Positions 23,934 to 32,103 of a stretch of DNA of 52,610 bases are shown piece after piece. Below the pieces are notes generated by a model. The model was given only the letters and a program-made list of their open reading frames with translations. It had not been told where the DNA came from and ran no database searches. The stretch lies in assembly GCA_045598045.1 (NCBI GenBank), contig JAZLLG010000003.1:1-52610 (forward strand), written 5' to 3'. The translations under genes and the position numbers were made by a program. The stretch's first letter is position 1. Each line of letters begins with the position of its first letter. This stretch comes from RGIG3528 sp045598045. Its GTDB lineage: Bacteria > Bacillota > Clostridia > Lachnospirales > Lachnospiraceae.

Positions 23934-25907
23934 ATGAATAGAAAACATTTGATTATTAAGACATTAAAGAGACTCACCGCATTATTACTTGCGGTGAGTT
24001 TTATTACGTTTTCAGAGCCTGTACGTGTATTTGCATATTACGTTAATGACATGTATGCAGACGCTTTATGGGGCTTAAACAATACCGGAAGCTACACCTA
24101 CTACGTCGGCGGAACGAGCTACAAAGAAAATTCGAAGGAAGATGTGGACATCAATCTTGTTGAAGGATGGAACGCCTATAGAGGAAGCACTGATACTGAG
24201 GTTATTGTTGCTGTAATCGATACGGGTGTCTGCTACGAGCATCCCGACCTTAAAGACCATATGTGGGTTAATCCGGGTGAAATACCGGACAATGGAATCG
24301 ACGATGACGGAAACGGATATATCGATGATATTTACGGTTGGGATTTTTACAATGATGACAACACGGTCTTTCATTCGGAGACTTATACGGACCCGTCCGG
24401 TACAGTCGGAGAAGACGATCATGGTACTCATATAGCGGGAGTTATTGCAGCTACCGCAAATAACGAGATTGGTGTTACGGGTGTAGCATCAAACGTAAAC
24501 GTGAAAATAATGAGTTTGAAAATTAATGGCGGAAAGAATGCGGAGGGAACTGCTGAAAATGCCGTGAAAGCCATTAATTACGCCGAAGCAATGGGAGCAA
24601 AAGTAGTAAATCTCAGCTGGGGGTCATATTCCAAGGATGATGATCTGATGTTAGCAATCGAAGAGTCAAAAATGCTTTTCGTTTGTGCAGCCGGAAATGA
24701 CGGAGTGGACAACGATGTTAAACCCATGTACCCGGCAAGCTATGAGGGAGATAATATTATTTCCGTAACATACATTAATCCGCTTGGGAAGATGGTTAGT
24801 TCCACAAGCGGGTACTTTGCTACTTTGCGCGGTAGCAATTATGGCCTGAAAAGTGTAGATATTGCCGCACCCGGAACGGACATACTGTCAACTGTGCCTA
24901 ACGGATATGCCTATAAATCGGGCTCATCCATGGCGGCGCCCTTTGTTACCGGAATGGCAGCCATCGCATACGCGTATAACCCGGATTTCTATGCCGCACA
25001 GGTCAGAAAAGCTATTCTTTCGACCGTAAAGTTCTATTCGGATTTCGAAGGCAAAATGGCAGCGCCCGGAATACCCGATCTTGCAGGCATGGTACGGGTA
25101 CTTCCCGAATTGAGAAAAGACAGAGAAAAACCGTTTATTCACACGAAGCAAATCATGGAGGATTCAAAACTCTGCGCTGTTGTCGAGGCGACGGACCCGG
25201 ATGGATCGGGTATTGCGCTTGTTATGTACGCAGAAGGATTTATGAACCCGGACTTCTTTAAAGACGGAGGTGGAACGGTTATACATAATAACCGTCCGGT
25301 ACCGCTTGAGAAAGGCAACTATTCTTTTTACGTTGTTGACAAATGCGGAAACGATTCGCTTTCCTGCGTATTCATTGGTGATGATGAGGAACCGCCGGAA
25401 CTTTCCGCAAAGGTTTACGGACGTGGTCAGTATGAATCATACGGCATAGACCTTAACGTAAAGGACAGTAAAAGCAATGTTAAAAAGCTTAAATACCTTA
25501 TCGGTTCCGTTACATCCGACGAGGTGAAGAAAAAGGGAAATGATATTCCGATTTCGGGCGAGACTATCAAGATTGCCACAGATATTAAAAATACAGCGAT
25601 TTCCTTCTATGCGGAGGATTCCTTCGGAAATGCTTCTTTCCTTGTTGTGGAACTAAAGATAAAGCCTGCTGTATGTATTCTGCTGAGTGCCACTGAAAGA
25701 AATATGGAGGTGGGTGAAGAATATGTTCTCGGAGCTTTGCTTTTGCCGGCAGACACGACGGATATGCTTACCTATACAAGCTCGGATACAAAGGTTGCCG
25801 AAGTTGCCGCAGATGGTACAATCACAGCAAAATCGTCCGGTTATTGTGAAATTACGGTTACGTCACAGAGCGGTGCAATCGGAACCGCAGTAATAAAGGT
25901 GCACTGA
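23934..25907 (+). CDS. Secreted subtilisin-like serine protease (S8) with Big_2 domain
   Basis: A 657-residue exported protease. A signal peptide covers about residues 1-35. The catalytic triad is Asp96 (VIDTGVCYEHPDL), His163 (DDHGTHIAGV) and Ser332 (SGSSMAAPFVTG), with the oxyanion Asn255 (AAGNDG). Calcium-binding-like DDDGNGYIDD sits at about 123-132. After the peptidase domain (about 70-375) come beta domains and a C-terminal Big_2 Ig-like domain (about 580-657). It starts 11 bases after the FliD-like gene, suggesting co-expression. Lack of a clear propeptide motif is typical for this clostridial subfamily. Confidence 0.93.
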   Translation: MNRKHLIIKTLKRLTALLLAVSFITFSEPVRVFAYYVNDMYADALWGLNNTGSYTYYVGGTSYKENSKEDVDINLVEGWNAYRGSTDTEVIVAVIDTGVCYEHPDLKDHMWVNPGEIPDNGIDDDGNGYIDDIYGWDFYNDDNTVFHSETYTDPSGTVGEDDHGTHIAGVIAATANNEIGVTGVASNVNVKIMSLKINGGKNAEGTAENAVKAINYAEAMGAKVVNLSWGSYSKDDDLMLAIEESKMLFVCAAGNDGVDNDVKPMYPASYEGDNIISVTYINPLGKMVSSTSGYFATLRGSNYGLKSVDIAAPGTDILSTVPNGYAYKSGSSMAAPFVTGMAAIAYAYNPDFYAAQVRKAILSTVKFYSDFEGKMAAPGIPDLAGMVRVLPELRKDREKPFIHTKQIMEDSKLCAVVEATDPDGSGIALVMYAEGFMNPDFFKDGGGTVIHNNRPVPLEKGNYSFYVVDKCGNDSLSCVFIGDDEEPPELSAKVYGRGQYESYGIDLNVKDSKSNVKKLKYLIGSVTSDEVKKKGNDIPISGETIKIATDIKNTAISFYAEDSFGNASFLVVELKIKPAVCILLSATERNMEVGEEYVLGALLLPADTTDMLTYTSSDTKVAEVAADGTITAKSSGYCEITVTSQSGAIGTAVIKVH

Positions 25908-26452
25908 TGATTATTGAGGAAACTGAAAGACTCATAATCAAAGAGATTGAAATGAATGAAGCGAAGGAAGCCTCGGAGCTTCTTTCGCTTTTCAAATGTT
26001 CCTGGGATGAGTCGGGTAAACAGACAACCGAATATACCGAAGATATGGTGAAGGCATACATAGATACCGCGTATGGATTTTATGGATATGGTTATTTTGG
26101 ACTTTATGATAAATCCGGCGGCGAATTCATCGGAATAGCCGGCTTCAGAGAAGGAAGTTATCCTTTGGAAATCGGGTATGCCATAAAAACGGATTTGCGT
26201 GGCAAAGGTTATGCAACCGAGGCTGTCAGGGCTCTTGTAAAGTATGCGGAAGAATACTTTATGTGGGTTGTTGAGGACCAGGAGGAAGACGAGCGAAAAG
26301 GCGAAGCGGCGAGAGTGATTCCGTTATCATCCGAAAACGAAAAAGTGTTCTGCATAAAGAAAAGAGAGAAGGTACTTGTATATGGCAGAACCGATGCATA
26401 TAATTTTGCTTCACAACGTATTCTGTTAAAAAACGGATTTACGGAGTTATAA
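25907..26452 (+). CDS. GNAT-family N-acetyltransferase
   Basis: A 181-residue RimJ/RimL-like GNAT: N-terminal TERLIIKEIEMNEAKEASEL, acetyl-CoA loop GYAIKTDLRGKGYATEAVRAL (about 86-106), and C-terminal YNFASQRILLKNGFTEL. Between about residues 120 and 155 there is an unusual charged insertion (QEEDERKGEA onward) separating the last strand pairs. It overlaps the protease stop by one base (ATGA), so it is translated with it. Substrate unknown. Confidence 0.88.
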   Translation: MIIEETERLIIKEIEMNEAKEASELLSLFKCSWDESGKQTTEYTEDMVKAYIDTAYGFYGYGYFGLYDKSGGEFIGIAGFREGSYPLEIGYAIKTDLRGKGYATEAVRALVKYAEEYFMWVVEDQEEDERKGEAARVIPLSSENEKVFCIKKREKVLVYGRTDAYNFASQRILLKNGFTEL

Positions 26453-26473
26453 GATTATTTTACAGGTGGATTT

Positions 26474-27946
26474 ATGAGAAAAGGTGAAATTTACGAAGGA
26501 ACAGTGAGAGAAGTACTGTTCCCGAACAAAGGTACTGTTGTAACGGATGAAGGAGAGACATGTGTTGTGAAAAACGTCATTCCGGGGCAGCGGGTGTCGT
26601 TCAGAACAACGAAGCTTCGTCACGGTGAAGCTGAAGGTATAAAGCTTGGCGTAGTCAAAAAGGCAGAAAACGAGCTTGAATGTGCAGGCTGCTGTCATTT
26701 CGGCGTATGCGGCGGATGCGCGTACCACAACATTTCCTATGATGACCAGCTGAAAATAAAAGAGACTCAGGTTCTGAGACTTTTGAAAAATGTTCCGGGT
26801 AACCCTATGGGTGTAACCGATGAGCTTACCTTGGACAATAATGAGCTTTACAAGGGCGTTTTTGCCAGCCCTCTTCTGTATGGGTATAAAAACAAAATGG
26901 AGTTTTCCTTTGGCGACGAACAAAAGGGCGGAGAACTTACGCTTGGTCTCCACAAAAGGGACTCTTTTTATGATGTCGTTCCTGTGCCCGAATGCAAAAT
27001 CGTGTGCGAAGACATAAGAAAGATTATTACTTTTGTTTTGGCGGAATGCCGGCGTCAGCAACTTCCTTATTACCACAAAATAACCCATGAAGGCCTTTTA
27101 CGTCATCTTCTTGTCAGACGTTCCGAAAAGTCAGGCGAAATACTTATAGGCCTTGTTACATCTTCACAGATGAAAATGGATTTGGATGCCTTTAAAAACG
27201 GTCTTTTGGAACTTCCTCTTGAAGGAAGCTATGCCGGAATTCTCAACATTATCAACGATGCCCCCGCAGATGCGGTTAAGGCTGACAGAGTGGATATTCT
27301 TTACGGACGCGACTATTTTTATGAAGAGCTTCTTGGACTAAAGTTCAAGGTGTCTCTTTTCAGCTTCTTTCAAACAAATTCCCTTGGGGCGGAAGTTCTT
27401 TACAATACCGCAAAAGGCTTTATTCTTGAGGCAATGGAAAAACAGGGCCTTTTATCAAAAGATGCCGGAACTGAAGAGATAAGAAAGAACGGACCGGTTA
27501 TTTACGACCTATATTCCGGCACCGGTACAATTGCCCAGTTGCTGTCGCCTGTTGCTAAGGAAGTTATCGGCGTGGAGATTGTTGAAGAGGCTGTTGAGGC
27601 AGCAAAAGTAAACACAATCGGAAACGAAATATCAAACTGCTCCTTTATCGCAGGAGATGTACTTAAGGTAATAGATGATATTGAAACAAAGCCTGATTTT
27701 ATAGTGCTTGATCCTCCACGTGAGGGAATTCATCCGAAGGCTCTTCCAAAACTTGTCGCCTATGGCGTTCAAAGCATGATTTATATTTCCTGCAAGCCGA
27801 CATCCCTTGCGCATGATCTTCCGGCATTCCTGGAAGCAGGTTACGAAGTAACCAGATTGGCAATGGTGGATATGTTCCCATGGACGATGAATATAGAGAC
27901 GGTGGTTCTTTTGTCCAAACCAGTGGACTCTTGGGGACGGGGTTAG
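26474..27946 (+). CDS. rlmD: 23S rRNA (uracil-5-)-methyltransferase, RlmD/TrmA family
   Basis: Methylates C5 of a uridine in rRNA or tRNA with S-adenosylmethionine. The 490-residue protein has an N-terminal TRAM-like domain (1-60), an iron-sulfur cluster quartet near Cys70, Cys73, Cys79 and Cys82, the SAM-binding motif YDLYSGTGTIAQLL (about 339-352), the VLDPPREG motif and the catalytic cysteine in YISCKPTSLAHDL (about Cys438). The closest families are RlmD/RlmCD of Firmicutes. The last residues (PVDSWGRG) come from a GC-rich block that also continues past the stop, so the original C-terminus may have been altered. Confidence 0.92.
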   Translation: MRKGEIYEGTVREVLFPNKGTVVTDEGETCVVKNVIPGQRVSFRTTKLRHGEAEGIKLGVVKKAENELECAGCCHFGVCGGCAYHNISYDDQLKIKETQVLRLLKNVPGNPMGVTDELTLDNNELYKGVFASPLLYGYKNKMEFSFGDEQKGGELTLGLHKRDSFYDVVPVPECKIVCEDIRKIITFVLAECRRQQLPYYHKITHEGLLRHLLVRRSEKSGEILIGLVTSSQMKMDLDAFKNGLLELPLEGSYAGILNIINDAPADAVKADRVDILYGRDYFYEELLGLKFKVSLFSFFQTNSLGAEVLYNTAKGFILEAMEKQGLLSKDAGTEEIRKNGPVIYDLYSGTGTIAQLLSPVAKEVIGVEIVEEAVEAAKVNTIGNEISNCSFIAGDVLKVIDDIETKPDFIVLDPPREGIHPKALPKLVAYGVQSMIYISCKPTSLAHDLPAFLEAGYEVTRLAMVDMFPWTMNIETVVLLSKPVDSWGRG

Positions 27947-27960
27947 GGGTTCATTTTGGG
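27915..27960. repeat. GC-rich repeat-like insertion at the rlmD end
   Basis: The block containing ttggggacggggttagggg and ttcattttgggc stands out in composition from both flanks and supplies the last codons and stop of rlmD. Its form resembles dispersed intergenic repeats that I have seen in clostridial genomes, but that comparison is from memory. Alternatively it is ordinary sequence. Confidence 0.35.
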
Positions 27961-28420
27961 CTTTAAATTATTTTGACACCTTTGAAGGAATCAAGGTTGC
28001 TAATATTTGCGGTTCGTGTGGCAAGAAAGCAATTCCGTTGGCGTTGCTTGGGTATGAAAGATACTATTTTTGACATATCTGAAGATAACAAAAAATATGC
28101 TCTTGAAGTAGCAAAAGAAGCAAACGTGAATATTTCTTTCGAGGTCGGAGATGTACTGGAAATAGACTTAAATAAATACGGCGAATACTTTGACGTAGTA
28201 TTTATGGAGGGTGGTGTACTGCATTACTTCCACGATATTGATGAATTTATAATGAAACGATGCCGAGACAAGGGCAACCTACGAAAAGATAAAGAAGTAT
28301 GTTGCTGAGCATTATGATGGGATGAAAGTTTCGAGCCTGAATATTCCAGACAGCCACAGTGCCCGAAAGAGAAGGAAGATGCGATTATGGAGGCACTGAA
28401 GGCATTTCAGATGATATAAT
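27955..28420 (+). pseudogene. Degraded SAM-dependent methyltransferase
   Basis: One frame at about 27965-28055 reads YFDTFEGIKVANICGSCGKK then AIPLALLG, the SAM-binding motif I of a class I methyltransferase. The next part continues in another frame (28056-28245: IFDISEDNKKYALEVAKEA, then FDVVFMEGGVLHYFHDIDEF). A further frame change and a deletion follow. At least two lesions therefore break the gene, and the C-terminal half is missing. An open frame of 111 codons (27973-28308) runs through part of it but does not make a complete protein. Confidence 0.75.
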
Positions 28421-28449
28421 AGCAAAAATACGATAAGGAATATATAAGG

Positions 28450-29298
28450 ATGGAAATATACAGAATCATCAATTTAATAATGCATGCTATATATTTACCG
28501 CTTAATCTTGGCTTTATTATCCTGCTATTTAGAAATCGTCAATCATCACCGATTTGGAAGTGGTTTGTTACGGTTGTTATCGGTTTGTGGATTATGGTTT
28601 CAACCAGATTCATGGATTCGATTCTTTATGCGTTCTATCCTGATAACAGATTATATAGATTTGAAGTATATCTTCAATTGATAAGTACAACTATTGCCAC
28701 GGCCGCATTTTTGTTATGGAATCTTTACCTTGCGGGCAAAGATAATATTGCCGATAAAAAGTCATTTAGGGCTTTTGTTTTTTCGATTTCCGCTTTTGTA
28801 TGCGTGATAGTAAGCACAAATTCATACACAAAACTGTTTTATAAACAGGTTGAGATGGGTAAGGAACATATTCATGGGGTTTTGTGGATTCCGTGTTTTT
28901 TAATAGTATATGGAATGCTGTTCGCGGGATGGCTCATTTCGATTAAAAATATACTTCATGAGGGCAGTGAGAAGGTTAAGCGTATCATTATTTTTTCTCT
29001 TTATCCGTTTGGGCCGGCTATCGCAGGGCTTGTTCGAAGTATAACTAAAGTAGATGAGCTTGATTTTACTCCGGTAGTGATGACTGTATCGGTATTTTGT
29101 CTGTACAGTATTGTATTTAAAAATAACTATGCAAATATTGTTCCACAATCGATGAAAGAAGCGCTGAATTATACGGAAAGTGGGTTGGCGGTGTTTTCAG
29201 CAACTGATGGAACGATAGAGTATTGCAATAAGTCATCCGGCAAAAAATATAATGACATCCTTGCAGAAATAAAAAAAAGAAATTGCGAAGACACATAG
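28450..29298 (+). CDS. Membrane sensor protein, N-terminal part of a frameshifted gene
   Basis: Residues 1-225 contain seven hydrophobic segments (about 8-27, 36-56, 75-93, 109-125, 146-166, 178-197 and 205-222), a 7TM receptor layout like the N-terminal region of some histidine kinases. Residues 235-272 start a PAS-like domain (ESGLAVFSATDGTIEYCNKS). The frame then breaks at a run of eight As (29271-29278). Removing one A joins it to the next frame, which completes the PAS domain and coiled coil. As written the protein stops ten residues after the run. It heads an operon with a kinase and regulator. Confidence 0.75.
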   Translation: MEIYRIINLIMHAIYLPLNLGFIILLFRNRQSSPIWKWFVTVVIGLWIMVSTRFMDSILYAFYPDNRLYRFEVYLQLISTTIATAAFLLWNLYLAGKDNIADKKSFRAFVFSISAFVCVIVSTNSYTKLFYKQVEMGKEHIHGVLWIPCFLIVYGMLFAGWLISIKNILHEGSEKVKRIIIFSLYPFGPAIAGLVRSITKVDELDFTPVVMTVSVFCLYSIVFKNNYANIVPQSMKEALNYTESGLAVFSATDGTIEYCNKSSGKKYNDILAEIKKRNCEDT

Positions 29299-29326
29299 GA
29301 TACCGGAGAATATCCATGGCTCGGAA

Positions 29327-29719
29327 ATGATGTCTGTATCCGTTTCGTCAATTAATGACGACAAGTCATATTTGGTAGTTTTGACGGATATCAGTGAGGT
29401 TTATAGAAAGCAGCTTCTTTTGAATGAACAAAATGAAGTCTTAAGCAAAGCTGTTTCCGAATTGGAGGAAAGAAGGAAAAAAATAGACACGTATCTGAAT
29501 GCTTTGTATCAGATCCCGAACTTAAAGGAGAAATACGACCTTTTTACAAAGGCGCAGGAGGATACGCAGAGAGCTTTCTATGAAATGCTTGAGAATTTCA
29601 AAACGGCGGACAGCAATCTTGAAGATGCGGATGAAGCGCTTACCGATAACATTAGGCTGGCTACGGAAACAATTGCAACGGTGCGAAGCGCAGTATCTAA
29701 AATGAAGGAGGAAGCGTAA
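29327..29719 (+). CDS. PAS end and coiled coil, C-terminal part of the frameshifted sensor
   Basis: This frame continues the preceding sensor: KSYLVVLTDISEVYRKQ is the last PAS strand, followed by a coiled coil (about residues 30-80 of this ORF) and a helical tail. The frame is open upstream to the A8 run. The ATG at 29327 has no good ribosome binding site, so independent translation is doubtful. The full repaired protein would be about 422 residues. There is no HATPase domain, so the protein would work with the separate kinase encoded next, whose ATG overlaps its TAA stop by one base. Confidence 0.7.
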   Translation: MMSVSVSSINDDKSYLVVLTDISEVYRKQLLLNEQNEVLSKAVSELEERRKKIDTYLNALYQIPNLKEKYDLFTKAQEDTQRAFYEMLENFKTADSNLEDADEALTDNIRLATETIATVRSAVSKMKEEA

Positions 29720-30666
29720 TGGACAAAACAAGAACTCTCTTCCTCAATATTCCTGATATAGTTCTTATTACCGATGCGTATGGATATATTTTGGATTTCA
29801 ACAGGAAAGGTCCGTTTGAAATAATAAAAAAGGGCAGAAAGATAACTGAAGTATATTCCGATTTCCCTTCAGAAGCGAAAGGAATTGAATGCAAAGACAA
29901 AATATATAAACCGCAGGTTTCGTCTACTCTAAGAGCAGGTAAAATAGCAGGATATACGGTTATTTTTACGGATATCACCGAGAAGGAGAGTATTTCCAAA
30001 GAAATTCAAAAGAGAAATGATGAGCTTGATCTTCTGACAGTCAATCTTAGAGAAGGAAATGAGAAATTGGAGATTCTTGCCGCAAAAATCAAGGAAATAT
30101 CAGCATATGAAGAACAGCTGCGAATAGCTCGCAGTATTCATGATGATTCGGGCCATGCGATAACAGAGATACATGCTATTTGTCAGATGTGCCTTAAACT
30201 GAAAAACAGTGATATAAATCAATATCATGAAATGATAGCGGAAGGTATGAAACTATGTGAGCACGCATTGAACAAGAAAAATGCGAGTGAGTATATTTCA
30301 ATTTCTGATATTACTGACAGGATGGTCAGAACAAGTCAGTTTCCGATTAAGTGCTCGATAGAAGGGGAGGAACCTTCTTTTGCAAAAGATTTGTATCCGA
30401 TTATAGCAAGAATACTTACGGAAGCGTACCATAATACACTTGACCATTCTCTTGCGGATGTTCTATATATCAATTTTGTAATGAGTCATGACAAAATCAT
30501 ACTGAAGATACAGGATAACGGTAAGTTCAGAGGACCTTTTGAAAAAGGTTTCGGATTATTGTCTATGGAAGGCTATGTAGCACACTCCGGTGGCAGAGTA
30601 AAGTTTCTTGCTAAAGATGGGGAAGGTTTTGAAATAGTCGCTTCCTGGGAGGTTGAGAATGGGTGA
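29719..30666 (+). CDS. Cytosolic histidine kinase with PAS-like domain
   Basis: A 315-residue protein without membrane segments: a PAS-like domain (about 5-88: NIPDIVLITDAYGYILDFNR, VIFTDITEKE), a coiled linker (90-130), a HisKA_3-like box with putative phospho-acceptor His141 (ARSIHDDSGHAITEIHA) and a compact HATPase domain (about 225-310: LTEAYHNTLDHS, IQDNGKFRG, GFGLLSMEG). The D-N-G-K-F-R-G G1 box lacks the usual second glycine position, but the fold seems complete. It presumably receives the signal from the membrane sensor encoded upstream and passes it to the next gene product. Confidence 0.85.
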   Translation: MDKTRTLFLNIPDIVLITDAYGYILDFNRKGPFEIIKKGRKITEVYSDFPSEAKGIECKDKIYKPQVSSTLRAGKIAGYTVIFTDITEKESISKEIQKRNDELDLLTVNLREGNEKLEILAAKIKEISAYEEQLRIARSIHDDSGHAITEIHAICQMCLKLKNSDINQYHEMIAEGMKLCEHALNKKNASEYISISDITDRMVRTSQFPIKCSIEGEEPSFAKDLYPIIARILTEAYHNTLDHSLADVLYINFVMSHDKIILKIQDNGKFRGPFEKGFGLLSMEGYVAHSGGRVKFLAKDGEGFEIVASWEVENG

Positions 30667-31291
30667 AAAAATAAAGGTGCTTTTGGCAGACGATCATAAA
30701 ATATTGATTGCAGGGCTCAAAATGAATATTGATGAATGGGAGGAGTTTTCCGTTATTGGTGTTGCAAACAATGGAAAAGAAGCTATTGAGGCCTGTGAAA
30801 AAGAACTTCTCGATATAATTCTTATGGATATGCAGATGCCTGTAATGTCGGGGACAGAGGCTACACATATAATAAAGGAGCGTTTTCCAAATGTGAAAGT
30901 TGTGGCACTTACGACGTTTGATGACAGTGAAACCGTGATGAAAGCCATGAAAGAAGGGTGTGACGGTTTCTTGTTAAAAATCATTGAACCTGAGCAGCTT
31001 AGAGCATCCTTACATTCCATTATGGATGGAATAAGTGTTGTAGATAGAGAAGCATTGGAGAAAATGAGAAATCAACTGGATGCAAAGAAAAGCTGTGATT
31101 TAAATGCGAGGGAACTGGAAATATTGCGATATGTCTGTAAGGGATTGACGAATAAAGAGATTGCAGAGGAATTATCGCTTCAGCCGGGAACAGTAAAAAA
31201 CATGGTTTCTCTGCTGCTTAGCAAAACATATTGTGTGAGTCGTGCGGATTTGACGCGATATGCGATAGAGAATGATTTGTTGAGAGATTAA
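30659..31291 (+). CDS. LuxR/NarL-family response regulator
   Basis: The ATG at 30659 (site gggagg upstream) overlaps the kinase end by 8 bases. The 210-residue regulator has receiver residues Asp11-Asp12, phospho-acceptor Asp57 (IILMDMQMP), Thr and Lys of the switch (LTTFDDS, FLLKI), and a LuxR helix-turn-helix at about 145-205 (LTNKEIAEELSLQPGTVKNMV). It is the partner of the PAS kinase. A terminator follows. Confidence 0.95.
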   Translation: MGEKIKVLLADDHKILIAGLKMNIDEWEEFSVIGVANNGKEAIEACEKELLDIILMDMQMPVMSGTEATHIIKERFPNVKVVALTTFDDSETVMKAMKEGCDGFLLKIIEPEQLRASLHSIMDGISVVDREALEKMRNQLDAKKSCDLNARELEILRYVCKGLTNKEIAEELSLQPGTVKNMVSLLLSKTYCVSRADLTRYAIENDLLRD

Positions 31292-31313
31292 TTCAAATGT
31301 TTGATTGTTGTGG

Positions 31314-31348
31314 AAAAGTGCCATATGGAATGACCAATGGCACTTTTT
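31314..31348 (+). terminator. Terminator after the second response regulator
   Basis: The arms aaaagtgccat (31314-31324) and atggcactttt (31337-31347) are exact complements. Confidence 0.88.
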
Positions 31349-31424
31349 ATTATTTGTGGCTTTATATACTATTGTATTGTTAGTATTTTGGTTATATTTG
31401 TATTTCAATTTGTGGGAGGAAAAT

Positions 31425-32081
31425 ATGGGACTTTTAGGAAGTATGATAAAAAATGCTGTCGGAACCGGAATCAGTAAAGGAATCAATAAAGGAATCAGTG
31501 ATGGAATCAGCAAGGCAGTAAGTTCGGCCGCAGAGAAAATTGTGGCACCAAAGGTTGATAAATATGCAAATAGTGTTGCGGACTCTTTCGACGAGGCGTC
31601 AAAATCACTTGATGAAGCTACTGCGGCAAGCAAGGAAATTCGTGCAAACGGAAATGGAGCATCATCTTTGGAGCAGTCTCTTAACAGATGGTCACAGTCT
31701 ATGGAAAGATATGCGCAGGCAGTCGGAGGTAACTACGCTACAAATACAGCCGGATTGGAAAGATGGAATGAATTACTTCCGGAATTTCCTGTTTGGCCTT
31801 TTGGCGGAAAGAATTTTTCAATCGAAGAGCGATACAGAGACGAACCAACCGGCTCATTATTCTATGATTTTAGTGCTGCAGGCGCTACATACGAGGAAAT
31901 GGATGCCTACGTTCAGCTTCTTAAGAAGGAAGGATTTGTTCAGAAGTACAAGGATTCGGATTCGGTTCTTTATAAGGATCTTGGCGGTGAATATCTTGGC
32001 TTTAGTGCTGTCGAAGCATTTAATGATTTAGATGTAATGTGTATTGCACTTGGAAAATCAAAGGACCTGAATCAGGTTTAA
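31425..32081 (+). CDS. Hypothetical protein with GISKG repeats
   Basis: The ATG at 31425 follows gggagg; the in-frame ORF upstream (from 31305) overlaps the terminator and is discarded. The 218-residue protein opens with a short hydrophobic stretch and a four-residue periodic segment (GISKGINKGISDGISKAVSS, about 14-33), which could form an amphipathic or membrane-binding helix. A coiled region follows (about 45-85). The C-terminal about 110 residues form a mixed alpha/beta domain (FPFWPFGGK-type segment, then EEMDAYVQLLKKEGFVQ), the sort of domain common in Lachnospiraceae surface lipoproteins. It precedes a lipoprotein gene by 22 bases; likely one operon. Function unknown. Confidence 0.75.
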   Translation: MGLLGSMIKNAVGTGISKGINKGISDGISKAVSSAAEKIVAPKVDKYANSVADSFDEASKSLDEATAASKEIRANGNGASSLEQSLNRWSQSMERYAQAVGGNYATNTAGLERWNELLPEFPVWPFGGKNFSIEERYRDEPTGSLFYDFSAAGATYEEMDAYVQLLKKEGFVQKYKDSDSVLYKDLGGEYLGFSAVEAFNDLDVMCIALGKSKDLNQV

Positions 32082-32103
32082 TGTTTAAGGAGGAATAAAA
32101 TTT

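Noticed and set aside
29271..29281. Programmed -1 ribosomal frameshift (A-AAA-AAG type) in the sensor gene
   Set aside because: The continuing frame is +1, not -1; deletion or slippage of one A fits instead.
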